This document shows positions 1 through 7,620 of a stretch of DNA of 49,505 nucleotides, one piece after another (position 1 is the first letter of the stretch; every line of letters begins with the position of its first letter). The notes beneath the pieces are model-generated. The model had not been told where the DNA came from, searched no databases, and saw only the letters and a program-made list of their open reading frames with translations. Source of the stretch: Oscillospiraceae bacterium (lineage in GTDB: Bacteria; Bacillota; Clostridia; Oscillospirales; Oscillospiraceae); assembly GCA_020025545.1 (NCBI GenBank), contig JAHHRX010000012.1:1-49505 (forward strand), given 5' to 3'. A program made the position numbers and the translations under genes.

Positions 1-1145
1 GCTATGACAGAAGAAAACTGTTTATATTCCTGCGTCGTCATGGTGCGGAAAAAGCTTTCCTGCTTGGGAGGGGCTTTTGGCGCAGCCGGCGGGGGACAGG
101 AAGGGGCAGCGGGGGCATTTTCCCGGGGCTGAGACGGAAAACGAATCTGAGGACGGTCTGACTGCTTGTTGAGAGCAGCCAGAACCCCATAGTGAACACA
201 GTCAAATACGGACTTTTCCGATAGAAATTTGACTTCGGTTTTTGCCGGGTGGACATTGACATCCACGGCTTTCGGGGGAACTTTCAAATGCAGCACACAG
301 GCGGGGAATTTTCCCACCATGAGCTGATTGCGGTAGGCTTCCTCCAAGGCAGAAATCAGCAGCCGGGATTTCACAGGCCGGTCATTCACAAAGAAGGTTT
401 GCAGGCTGCGGCTGGGACGGGCATCGGTGGGCTTGGAAACATAGCCCGTAAGCGTATATTCATCCCAGCGGCTCTCGACCGCGACCATGCGGGCACACTC
501 TCTGCCATAAATGCAGTAAACGGCATCCTGAAGTTTTCCGGAGCCGGGAGTGGTAAGAATTTGCTTGCCGTCCCGAAGATAGGTGAAAGCCACTTCCGGA
601 TGCGCCAGCGCCTGCATCTGGACGGCGGAGGTGACCCGTCCGCCCTCTACGGTGTCGGATTTCATAAATTTCATTCTGGCGGGGGTGTTGAAAAACAGAT
701 CCCGAATGATAATAGTGGTACCGCCGGGACAGCCCACCTCGGTGTTTTCCTGTACAACACCGCCTTCCAGATGAAGACTGGTGCCGAAGAGCGCACCGGC
801 GGTTTTGGTCATCAGATCTATCCGGCTGACGGACGCAATGGCCGCCAGTGCTTCGCCGCGGAAGCCCATGGTGCCTATGGCAGCCAAGTCCTCCGCATTG
901 CGGAGCTTGGAAGTGGCGTGACGCAGAAAAGCGGAGGGAGCATCCTCCGGCGCAATACCGCAGCCGTCATCCGTGACCCGCAGAAATGTCATGCCGCCGT
1001 CTTTGATCTCCACGGTGATTTTGGAGGCTCCGGCGTCCACGGCATTTTCAAGAAGCTCCTTAACAACCGAGGCGGGGCGCTCTACCACCTCGCCGGCTGC
1101 AATCAGGTTCGCCACATGAGGGGAAAGCTGTATAATTTTCGGCAT
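1..1145 (-). CDS. mutL: DNA mismatch repair protein MutL (N-terminal part, runs off the window)
   Basis: MutL is the ATP-dependent matchmaker that couples MutS mismatch recognition to strand incision. Reading the minus strand from the ATG at 1145 gives a clear GHKL ATPase. The N-terminal IAAGEVVERPASVVKELLEN block (about residues 14-33) holds the catalytic glutamate and ATP-lid asparagine, followed by DAGA, the DDGCGI Mg/ATP motif and GFRGEALAAIASVS. The transducer domain with FVNDRPVK and DVNVHPAKTEVKF follows, and then a Pro/Ala-rich linker begins near the window edge. The C-terminal dimerisation/endonuclease domain lies outside, so the gene is partial because of the window, not because of damage. 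The start lies 5 bases after the stop of the CPBP protease gene, so it belongs to the miaB-mutS operon. Confidence 0.95.
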   Translation of the reverse strand, partial: MPKIIQLSPHVANLIAAGEVVERPASVVKELLENAVDAGASKITVEIKDGGMTFLRVTDDGCGIAPEDAPSAFLRHATSKLRNAEDLAAIGTMGFRGEALAAIASVSRIDLMTKTAGALFGTSLHLEGGVVQENTEVGCPGGTTIIIRDLFFNTPARMKFMKSDTVEGGRVTSAVQMQALAHPEVAFTYLRDGKQILTTPGSGKLQDAVYCIYGRECARMVAVESRWDEYTLTGYVSKPTDARPSRSLQTFFVNDRPVKSRLLISALEEAYRNQLMVGKFPACVLHLKVPPKAVDVNVHPAKTEVKFLSEKSVFDCVHYGVLAALNKQSDRPQIRFPSQPRENAPAAPSCPPPAAPKAPPKQESFFRTMTTQEYKQFSSVI

Positions 1146-1150
1146 AAATA

Positions 1151-1852
1151 TCACCTCAAAGCCAGCATACCCAGAAGATTGCTGAGGGTATGGATCAAAA
1201 TGGGAGCCAGAATATTACCGGACAGCCGATAGGCGGCAGCCAGCGCAATTCCGGCGGGAACATACTGTAAAAAACAGAGGAAAAATGTGAGACCGCCGCA
1301 TTGCCCAAGATAACCCATTACATGAATGCAGCAGAACAGGGTCACCGAAAGAATCCATGCAGCGGCGGGGCTGCGGTCGTAAAGTCCACGGAAAATCAGC
1401 CCCCGATGAAAAACTTCCTCTGTGACGGGGACAAAAAACACGGTGCCGATGAACATAAGACCGTAGTTTTCAGCGCACAAATCCGCAACGCTTTGGTCGT
1501 TTATGTTGGCAAAGGACGGGTCTGCCATCTGAAAAAGGTAAAAAAGCAGGACATTTACCAGCCAGTAGGCAAAAAACAGGGGAACAGCGGCAGAAATCAC
1601 GCCTGCAAGATCGGTCTTGAGCCGTGCCAGCATCGCCCTGAGATAGCAGCGGAAAATCAGCGCCATGGCACCGGCATTCACCGAGAAAAAGAGAAAATTG
1701 AGGGTGGAAGCGGGAAGCGGAACCGGCAGCATACCGTTACCCATAGCCAGCAGACGGGGGAACACAGTTACCTGAAACAAAAGCCAGCCGCTGCCCAGAA
1801 GCTTTTCTCTCAAGCCCAGCTCTGTTTGACGAAAAGCAGTAAGATCCATCAT
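1151..1852 (-). CDS. CPBP family intramembrane metalloprotease
   Basis: A 233-residue polytopic membrane protein of the CPBP (CAAX protease and bacteriocin-processing, Abi) family. The signature EExxxR motif is visible as TEEVFHRGLIFRG around residue 140. A second conserved histidine lies in LFCCIHVMGYLG and a third polar motif near PILIHTLSNL at the C-terminus. These residues form the intramembrane metal-dependent active site in characterised members. Roughly seven hydrophobic segments are seen. Its ATG overlaps the mutS stop codon (ATGA), so it is translationally coupled to mutS, and mutL follows 5 bases later. The substrate is unknown. Members of this family process prenylated or bacteriocin peptides in other organisms. 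A link to mismatch repair is not expected from family knowledge; co-location may simply be operon hitch-hiking. Confidence 0.85.
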   Translation of the reverse strand: MMDLTAFRQTELGLREKLLGSGWLLFQVTVFPRLLAMGNGMLPVPLPASTLNFLFFSVNAGAMALIFRCYLRAMLARLKTDLAGVISAAVPLFFAYWLVNVLLFYLFQMADPSFANINDQSVADLCAENYGLMFIGTVFFVPVTEEVFHRGLIFRGLYDRSPAAAWILSVTLFCCIHVMGYLGQCGGLTFFLCFLQYVPAGIALAAAYRLSGNILAPILIHTLSNLLGMLALR

Positions 1853-4455
1853 TGGCTCAGCATTTTCTTGAGCCTATACAGCTCGTTCATGGCTTCGATG
1901 GGGGTGAGCGTCTCTACACTGATCTGAGAGAGCGCATCGCACACCTGCTGACTGCGCAGATCCAGCATGCTGACCTGCTCGTCGGCATCCCGGGAAGGGG
2001 CTGGGGCATGAACCACACCGGCCCCACTTTCCAGCTCCTGAAGAATCTCTCTGGCACGGTGGATCACGGCATTGGGAAGACCTGCCAGCTTGGCGACCTC
2101 CACGCCGTAGCTGTCATCGGTAGCGCCGGGGATGATTTTTCGCAGGAAAATCATCTGATCGCCGCGCTTTTTCACAGCAATGTTGTAGTTCTTGACATTG
2201 GGCAGCGTTCCTTCCATGGCGGACAGCTCATGGTAGTGGGTGGCAAACAGCGTTTTCGCACCCAGACGCTTGGGATTGGAGGCGTATTCCAGCACCGCCC
2301 GGGCAATGGCCATGCCGTCATAGGTGGAGGTGCCTCTGCCGATCTCGTCCAGAATGAGCAGACTCTTGGGGGTGGCGTACTTCAAAATGGAAGCCACCTC
2401 ACTCATTTCCACCATGAAGGTGGACTGGCCGGAGGCCAGATCGTCGCTGGCACCGATTCGGGTGAAAACCCTGTCTACAATGCCGATTTTGGCGCTGCGG
2501 GCAGGCACGAAGGAACCGATCTGCGCCATAAGGACAATCAGCGCCACCTGCCGCATATAAGTGGATTTACCTGCCATGTTGGGGCCGGTAATAATGGAAA
2601 CCTGATTGTCGGCAAAGCCCAGCTGGGTGTCATTGGGGACAAAGAGGGAATCTTTCAGCATGACTTCCACCACCGGGTGGCGGCCGTCGGTTATGGAAAT
2701 CTCGTTGCCCAGAGAAATATCCGGGCGGCAGTAGCCCCGCTGGGCGGCAACGGTTGCCAGAGAGCAGAGGGTATCGGCGGCGGCTACGGCGGCAGCGGTC
2801 TGCTGCACCGTGGCGGCCTGCTGCGCCAGATCTTCCCGCAGCCGGGTAAAAATCTGATATTCCAGAGCCGTCAGACGATCCTTGGCGGTGAGAATCTGGT
2901 TTTCCAGTTCTTTGAGCTCCTGCGTGATGTAACGCTCACAGTTTACAAGGGTCTGCTTGCGGATGTATGTTTCGGGGACCTGGTCAATAAAGGACTTGGA
3001 AACCTCGATATAGTAGCCGAAGACCCGGTTATAGCTGACTTTCAGAGTGCGGATACCGGTTTTTTCCCGCTCAGAGGCTTCAATGCCCAAAATAATATCC
3101 TTGCCGCCGTTCATAATATCCCGAAGCCGGTCGGCCTCTTCGTTGGCACCCGGGCGGATCATGCCGCCTTCCCGAATGGTGAGGGGAGGATCTTCCACAA
3201 TGGTCTTTTCAATTCGGTCGGCCCACTCTGTGAGGGGGTCGATAGCATCCGCCAGCTTTTGCAGCATGGGAGACTCCATCTGTTCCAGCTGCCGCTTTAC
3301 ATCGGGCAGCGCCCGGAAGCCCCGGGCCAGTCCCAGCAGATCCCGGCAGTTGACGGTGCCGGTGACGATTCGGGTCATCACACGCTCCAGATCGGAAACA
3401 TCCCTGAGGGCTTCTTCCAGTTCATTGCGGGCAATGGTGGCACCCACCAATTCTTCCACGGCACCCTGACGGCGCTGAATTTCAATGGGATCCAGCAGGG
3501 GCTTTTCCAGCCAGGAGCGGATCATTCGCCCGCCCATAGCCGTGTGGGTCTTATCGAGAACCCAGAGAAGAGAGCCCTTCTTTTCTTTGGAGCGCATGGT
3601 TTCGGTCAGCTCCAGATTCCGGCGGGCATCCATGTCCAGCTCCATAAAACGGCCGGTAGTGTAATATTGCAGATGGCGAATTTGCGCCAGATCGTTTTTC
3701 TGCAAAGTGATAAGGGTTTGCAGCAGGGTGCCGGCAGCAATGACGGCGGCAGGCAGACTGGCAATTCCCAGCGCAGCAGTGGTTGCACCGAAATGCTGCT
3801 GCAAAACAGCCTCCGAAGCATGAAAGTCAAATCCATCCGCCGACTGCTCGTTGACGCAGCATTCCAGCCGCCGCAGCAGGGCATCATCGATGGCGGGGTC
3901 GGAAACGCCTGCGCCGCCCCGGGTGACTTCCGCAGGAGAGAAGCGCCCCAGCTCTGAGGCTACGGCTGCTGCATCGGAGCAGACGGTGACGAAAAATGCA
4001 CCGGTGGAAATATCGCAGAAAGCAAGACCGTATTGCCTGCCTTCTCCGTACAGACAGCCGAAGTAGTTATTGCGGGATTCGTCCAGCATGGAGCCTTCGG
4101 TCACGGTGCCGGGGGTTATGATACGGGTAACGCCCCGTTCTACCAGTCCCTTGGCGGTGGCGGGATCTTCCATCTGCTCGCAGATGGCGACCTTGTAGCC
4201 CTTCTGCACCAGACGGGCGATATAGGATTCCACACTGTGGAAGGGCACGCCGCACATGGGGGTCTGTTCTTCCTTGGGCTTGTTCCGGTCACGGGAGGTG
4301 AGGGTGAGATCCAGTTCCCGGGCGGCAATCTTTGCATCCTCGTCAAACATTTCGTAGAAGTCACCAAGCCGGAAGAACAGCAGACAGTCCTTGTTTCGCT
4401 CTTTTATTTCATTGTACTGACGCTTCATGGGTGTCAGTTCGGATTTTGCAGCCAT
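1849..4455 (-). CDS. mutS: DNA mismatch repair protein MutS
   Basis: MutS binds base mismatches and small loops, then recruits MutL. The 868-residue product has the full family layout. The mismatch-wedging Phe-x-Glu motif (F33-Y34-E35, within GDFYEMFDEDA) is followed by the connector, core/lever and clamp domains. The ABC-type ATPase has Walker A GPNMAGKST at about 624-632, the signature region ASGQSTFMVEMSE, Walker B LLILDEIGRGTSTYDG near 700 and the switch histidine in FATHYHEL. The C-terminal tail carries a short clamp/tetramer-like helix. The length matches the usual 850-880 residues. Its start is 1 base from the miaB stop and its end overlaps the CPBP gene, which places it firmly in one operon. 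Confidence 0.98.
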   Translation of the reverse strand: MAAKSELTPMKRQYNEIKERNKDCLLFFRLGDFYEMFDEDAKIAARELDLTLTSRDRNKPKEEQTPMCGVPFHSVESYIARLVQKGYKVAICEQMEDPATAKGLVERGVTRIITPGTVTEGSMLDESRNNYFGCLYGEGRQYGLAFCDISTGAFFVTVCSDAAAVASELGRFSPAEVTRGGAGVSDPAIDDALLRRLECCVNEQSADGFDFHASEAVLQQHFGATTAALGIASLPAAVIAAGTLLQTLITLQKNDLAQIRHLQYYTTGRFMELDMDARRNLELTETMRSKEKKGSLLWVLDKTHTAMGGRMIRSWLEKPLLDPIEIQRRQGAVEELVGATIARNELEEALRDVSDLERVMTRIVTGTVNCRDLLGLARGFRALPDVKRQLEQMESPMLQKLADAIDPLTEWADRIEKTIVEDPPLTIREGGMIRPGANEEADRLRDIMNGGKDIILGIEASEREKTGIRTLKVSYNRVFGYYIEVSKSFIDQVPETYIRKQTLVNCERYITQELKELENQILTAKDRLTALEYQIFTRLREDLAQQAATVQQTAAAVAAADTLCSLATVAAQRGYCRPDISLGNEISITDGRHPVVEVMLKDSLFVPNDTQLGFADNQVSIITGPNMAGKSTYMRQVALIVLMAQIGSFVPARSAKIGIVDRVFTRIGASDDLASGQSTFMVEMSEVASILKYATPKSLLILDEIGRGTSTYDGMAIARAVLEYASNPKRLGAKTLFATHYHELSAMEGTLPNVKNYNIAVKKRGDQMIFLRKIIPGATDDSYGVEVAKLAGLPNAVIHRAREILQELESGAGVVHAPAPSRDADEQVSMLDLRSQQVCDALSQISVETLTPIEAMNELYRLKKMLSQ

Positions 4456-4456
4456 A

Positions 4457-5872
4457 TTAAGCCTCCGTTTCTGCCAAAGTACCGGTGAGGCTCCAGGTGT
4501 TGGAGGCGGTGATGGTCACATTGGCAAAGGTGCCGATGCGGCTGCTGTCGCCCTTGAGGCGCACCAGTCGACCGCCCTCTGTCCGGGCAGTGAGATATTC
4601 TTCATCACTTCCGTCAATGAGGCAGCGCAGGGTTTTTCCGATATAAGCCTTGTGAATTTCTTCGGAAATGCTGTTTTGCAGGGCGCAGAGCCGGTCAAAA
4701 CGGCGATTCTTTTCCTCCTTGGGAGTAGGGTCATCCATCTGTGCGGCGGGTGTGCCGACACGGGGAGAGAAAATAAAGGTGAAAAGTGCATCAAAGCGGA
4801 CAGCGGCAATGAGGGTCAGGGTCTCCTCAAATTCTTCGGCGGTTTCCCCGGGGAAGCCTACGATCACATCGGAGGTCAGCACCAGATCCGGCATGACACG
4901 CTTGGCATATTCCACAAGAGAAAGGTAGTGCTCCCGGTCATAATGCCGATTCATGGCCTTGAGGACCCGGGAGGAACCGGACTGGAAGGGAAGGTGGAGC
5001 TGCTTTGCGATTTTAGGGGAGGATGCCATGGTATCGAAGAGCTTCTTGCCGGCATCTCTGGGGTGGCTCGTCATAAAGCGGATAAGAAAATCTCCGGGAA
5101 TGGCGGCAATTTCTGCCAGAAGATCGGAAAAGTCCACATTTTCTTCCAGATCCTTGCCGTAGGAGTTCACGTTCTGTCCAAGCAGGGTGATTTCCTTTAC
5201 GCCGGAGGCAATCAGGCTGCGGCACTCCTGCAGGATGTCCTCTTTCTTTCGGCTCCGCTCCCGTCCCCGGACATAGGGAACGATGCAGTAAGTGCAGAAA
5301 TTGTTGCAGCCGTACATAATGGAGACCCATGCTTTCAGAGAACTGTCCCGGATCTGGGGAATGCCCTCGGCGATGGAGCCTGCCTCGTCGGCAATATAAA
5401 ACTGGCGTTTGCCTTCGCTCAGGACATTCCAGAGAATTTCCGGAAACTGCCAGAGATGGTGGGTAGAGAAAACGCCGTCCACATGGGGGTAGCTTTTGCG
5501 GATCCGTTCGGAGACTCCGGCTTCGCCGGCCATACAGCCGCAGAGGAATATCTTTTGCTCCGGATGACGGCGCTTGGTGTGGGTAAGTGCTCCCAGATTG
5601 CCGAATACCCGCTGCTCGGCATGCTCACGGATGGCGCAGGTGTTCATAACCACCACATCGGCACCCTCAGCTTCAGCAACGATGGTATAGCCGCTCTGGG
5701 AAAGATAGCCCCTCAGCTTTTCGGAATCGGCTTCGTTCTGCTGGCAGCCGTAGGTCTCCACATAGGCGGTGGGCACACGGTTTTCGCCTTGCCAGTAGGC
5801 GCTGATTTTATCGCAAAAGGCATACTGCTTCTCTAGCTCTGCCTGTTCAATGACGGTTGTTTTTGTGTTCAT
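4457..5872 (-). CDS. miaB: tRNA-2-methylthio-N6-dimethylallyladenosine synthase MiaB
   Basis: MiaB is a radical-SAM methylthiotransferase that converts i6A37 to ms2i6A37 in tRNAs reading UNN codons. The 471-residue protein shows the MTTase N-domain with its auxiliary 4Fe-4S cluster cysteines at C43 (ETYGCQQNEADS), C79 (MNTCAIREHAEQR) and C113 (CGCMA). The radical-SAM CxxxCxxC follows at C189, C193 and C196 (YGCNNFCTYCIVPYVRGRE). A C-terminal TRAM domain for tRNA binding ends the chain. The ATG at 5872 is preceded by a GGAGGAAC ribosome site. It is the first gene of the minus-strand operon, followed by mutS after 1 base. The MutS-MutL-MiaA neighbourhood is common in Clostridia; here miaB leads it. 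Confidence 0.97.
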   Translation of the reverse strand: MNTKTTVIEQAELEKQYAFCDKISAYWQGENRVPTAYVETYGCQQNEADSEKLRGYLSQSGYTIVAEAEGADVVVMNTCAIREHAEQRVFGNLGALTHTKRRHPEQKIFLCGCMAGEAGVSERIRKSYPHVDGVFSTHHLWQFPEILWNVLSEGKRQFYIADEAGSIAEGIPQIRDSSLKAWVSIMYGCNNFCTYCIVPYVRGRERSRKKEDILQECRSLIASGVKEITLLGQNVNSYGKDLEENVDFSDLLAEIAAIPGDFLIRFMTSHPRDAGKKLFDTMASSPKIAKQLHLPFQSGSSRVLKAMNRHYDREHYLSLVEYAKRVMPDLVLTSDVIVGFPGETAEEFEETLTLIAAVRFDALFTFIFSPRVGTPAAQMDDPTPKEEKNRRFDRLCALQNSISEEIHKAYIGKTLRCLIDGSDEEYLTARTEGGRLVRLKGDSSRIGTFANVTITASNTWSLTGTLAETEA

Positions 5873-5907
5873 GTAAGTTCCTCCGAAAGATGCATTCTTA
5901 ATCTAAG

Positions 5908-5936
5908 ATAATATCATTTTTCCCCTGTTTTTTCAA
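5908..5936 (-). promoter_or_regulatory. Promoter of the miaB-mutS operon
   Basis: On the minus strand TTGAAA (5931-5936), a 17-base spacer and TATTAT (5908-5913) with a TGA extension directly upstream of the -10 fit sigma-A. It lies about 35 bases before the miaB ATG. A short inverted CCCC/GGGG repeat flanks the -35. Confidence 0.6.
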
Positions 5937-6006
5937 GGGGACAGCAGGGAAAATCCCGGCTTTTTCCGGAGGAGTCCTGAGAATTGTAAACAAACTGTGT
6001 AACAGC

Positions 6007-6035
6007 TTGCATTTTTTTCCTATCCATGGTAGACT
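6007..6035 (+). promoter_or_regulatory. Promoter of the zinc-ribbon foldase gene
   Basis: TTGCAT (6007-6012), 17-base spacer and TAGACT (6030-6035) with TGG just before the -10. The transcript would start near 6042, 35 bases before the ATG at 6077. Confidence 0.5.
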
Positions 6036-6076
6036 TTTTGATTATATGCCCATGCGAGTGGGGGAAAGAGGAAAGT

Positions 6077-7486
6077 ATGTTCTGCAAGTATTGTGGCAAG
6101 GAGCTGGAGGAAAATCAGACTGTCTGCTCAAATTGCGGCAGGGATAACGCTGATCCCGTGATTCCGGCAGAATCTGCCGAAACGAAAAGTGTCCAAAGCC
6201 CCGAGCTTCCCGAGAAGCCTAAGAGGAAAAAAACTGTGTTAAAAATCGTCCTGTCGGTGACGGCGATTGTCCTGCTGGCGGCGATGCTGGCATCCGTGCT
6301 GTATATAGGCACCACCGGAAAGAGCTTTTCCGATATGGCCCACAGCGTTGTCAATATATTTAAGCCAAAGGAAAACAATATTCACTATAGAGACTCTTAC
6401 ACCATCCCCGATAAGAAGGTGGATTCCAAGCGGGACGATGTGGTGGCAACCATGGGAGACCGCACACTTACCAACAGCCAGCTGCAGGTGTTTTACTGGA
6501 TGCAGATCATTGATTTCCTGAACTATACCGGCGGCTATGCCAGCTACTATGGCTTAGACATTCAGAAGCCCCTTGATGAGCAGATGTTTGACGAGCAGAA
6601 GGGTCTGACCTGGCAAAAGTATTTCATGGAAGCAGCCCTCAATTCCTGGCATCGGTACAGCAGTCTGGCAATTGAAGCAGAAAAGAATGGCTTCAAGATG
6701 TCCGAAGAAGATGAAAAGAATCTGGAAGAGGCAAAGAAGCTTTTGGAAGAAGACGCAGAAAAAGGAAAATACGAATCTGTGGATGCTATGCTGGCTGAGC
6801 AGGTGGGCAAGGGCGTAACTCGTGATGATTATGTAAACTATCTGAATCTTTATTACATGGGAAACCTCTACTTTACCGATATTATCGAGAAGATGGAAAT
6901 CAGCCAGGAGGAAATCGATGCTTATTTTGAAGCCCACGCCGAAGAACTCAAAAAGGGCAATCCCTCCATTACTAAGGAAAGCGGCCTTCTGATTGATGTT
7001 CGCCACATCCTGATCCAGCCCGAGGGCGGCAAGAAAGTGGAAGACGATAAGGGCAACACGAAGATCGAATACAGCGAGGCCGAATGGGAGGCCTGCCGTG
7101 TTCAGGCACAGAAGGTCTACGATGAGTGGCTCAGCGGTGAAAAGACCGAAGGTTCCTTTGCAGAGCTGGCAAAGAAGTATTCCAAGGACGGAAATGCTCC
7201 TTCCGGCGGCATTTACCCCAATGTGAGTAAGGGCAGTATGGTGAAGGAATACGACGACTGGTGCTTTGATCCTGCCCGGAAAACCGGGGATCACGGTCTG
7301 GTCAAGACACCGTTCGGCTACCATGTTATGTATTTTGCAGGCGGCGAAGAGGGCTGGATCCGTGCGTCCCGTGAAGGGGTTCGCAATGAAAAAGCCGGCA
7401 AGGTTCTGGTGGACTACGGCGAGCAGAATCCGATTGAAGTAACCTATAAGGCCATCGGCCTGGCAGCTCCGAACTTTTCCAACTAA
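6077..7486 (+). CDS. Membrane-anchored PPIC-type peptidyl-prolyl isomerase with N-terminal zinc ribbon
   Basis: A 469-residue protein. The first 25 residues are a zinc ribbon (CKYCGK...CSNCGRDN, two CxxC pairs). A basic stretch and one transmembrane helix follow at about residues 55-78 (IVLSVTAIVLLAAMLASVLY). The rest is extracellular and resembles the SurA/PrsA foldase family: a helical chaperone module (from about 120), then a parvulin domain at about 308-430 beginning VRHILIQPEGG, with SFAELAKKYSKDG and GLVKTPFGYHVMYF. It probably folds secreted proteins at the membrane surface. The start at 6077 follows GGGGGAAAGAGGAAAG. An in-frame ATG at 6026 falls inside the promoter and is rejected. 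Unlike PrsA it is not a lipoprotein. The cytoplasmic zinc ribbon is an unusual addition whose role I cannot assign. Confidence 0.88.
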   Translation: MFCKYCGKELEENQTVCSNCGRDNADPVIPAESAETKSVQSPELPEKPKRKKTVLKIVLSVTAIVLLAAMLASVLYIGTTGKSFSDMAHSVVNIFKPKENNIHYRDSYTIPDKKVDSKRDDVVATMGDRTLTNSQLQVFYWMQIIDFLNYTGGYASYYGLDIQKPLDEQMFDEQKGLTWQKYFMEAALNSWHRYSSLAIEAEKNGFKMSEEDEKNLEEAKKLLEEDAEKGKYESVDAMLAEQVGKGVTRDDYVNYLNLYYMGNLYFTDIIEKMEISQEEIDAYFEAHAEELKKGNPSITKESGLLIDVRHILIQPEGGKKVEDDKGNTKIEYSEAEWEACRVQAQKVYDEWLSGEKTEGSFAELAKKYSKDGNAPSGGIYPNVSKGSMVKEYDDWCFDPARKTGDHGLVKTPFGYHVMYFAGGEEGWIRASREGVRNEKAGKVLVDYGEQNPIEVTYKAIGLAAPNFSN

Positions 7487-7492
7487 GACATT

Positions 7493-7531
7493 CCGGCGCA
7501 GCATTCTGATGATTGCTGCGCCGGATTTTTG
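7493..7531 (+). terminator. Rho-independent terminator after the foldase gene
   Basis: An 11-bp perfect stem, CCGGCGCAGCA (7493-7503) with TGCTGCGCCGG (7514-7524), followed by ATTTTTGT. Confidence 0.85.
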
Positions 7532-7551
7532 TATATGATATTAAAAAATGC

Positions 7552-7580
7552 TGTACAAAGCGGTGCCGGTATGCTACACT
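7552..7580 (+). promoter_or_regulatory. Promoter of the amidase gene
   Basis: TGTACA (7552-7557), 17-base spacer, TACACT (7575-7580) with TGC just upstream (extended -10). It lies just after the preceding terminator and about 40 bases before the GTG start. Confidence 0.5.
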
Positions 7581-7620
7581 ATATCCAGAAAATGGACAAA
7601 ACGAAGAAAGAGGAAGCACC

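Noticed and set aside
1852..3957. 701-codon plus-strand frame opposite mutS
   Set aside because: It is the antisense shadow of mutS, has no ribosome site or recognisable domain, and reflects codon bias of the real gene.
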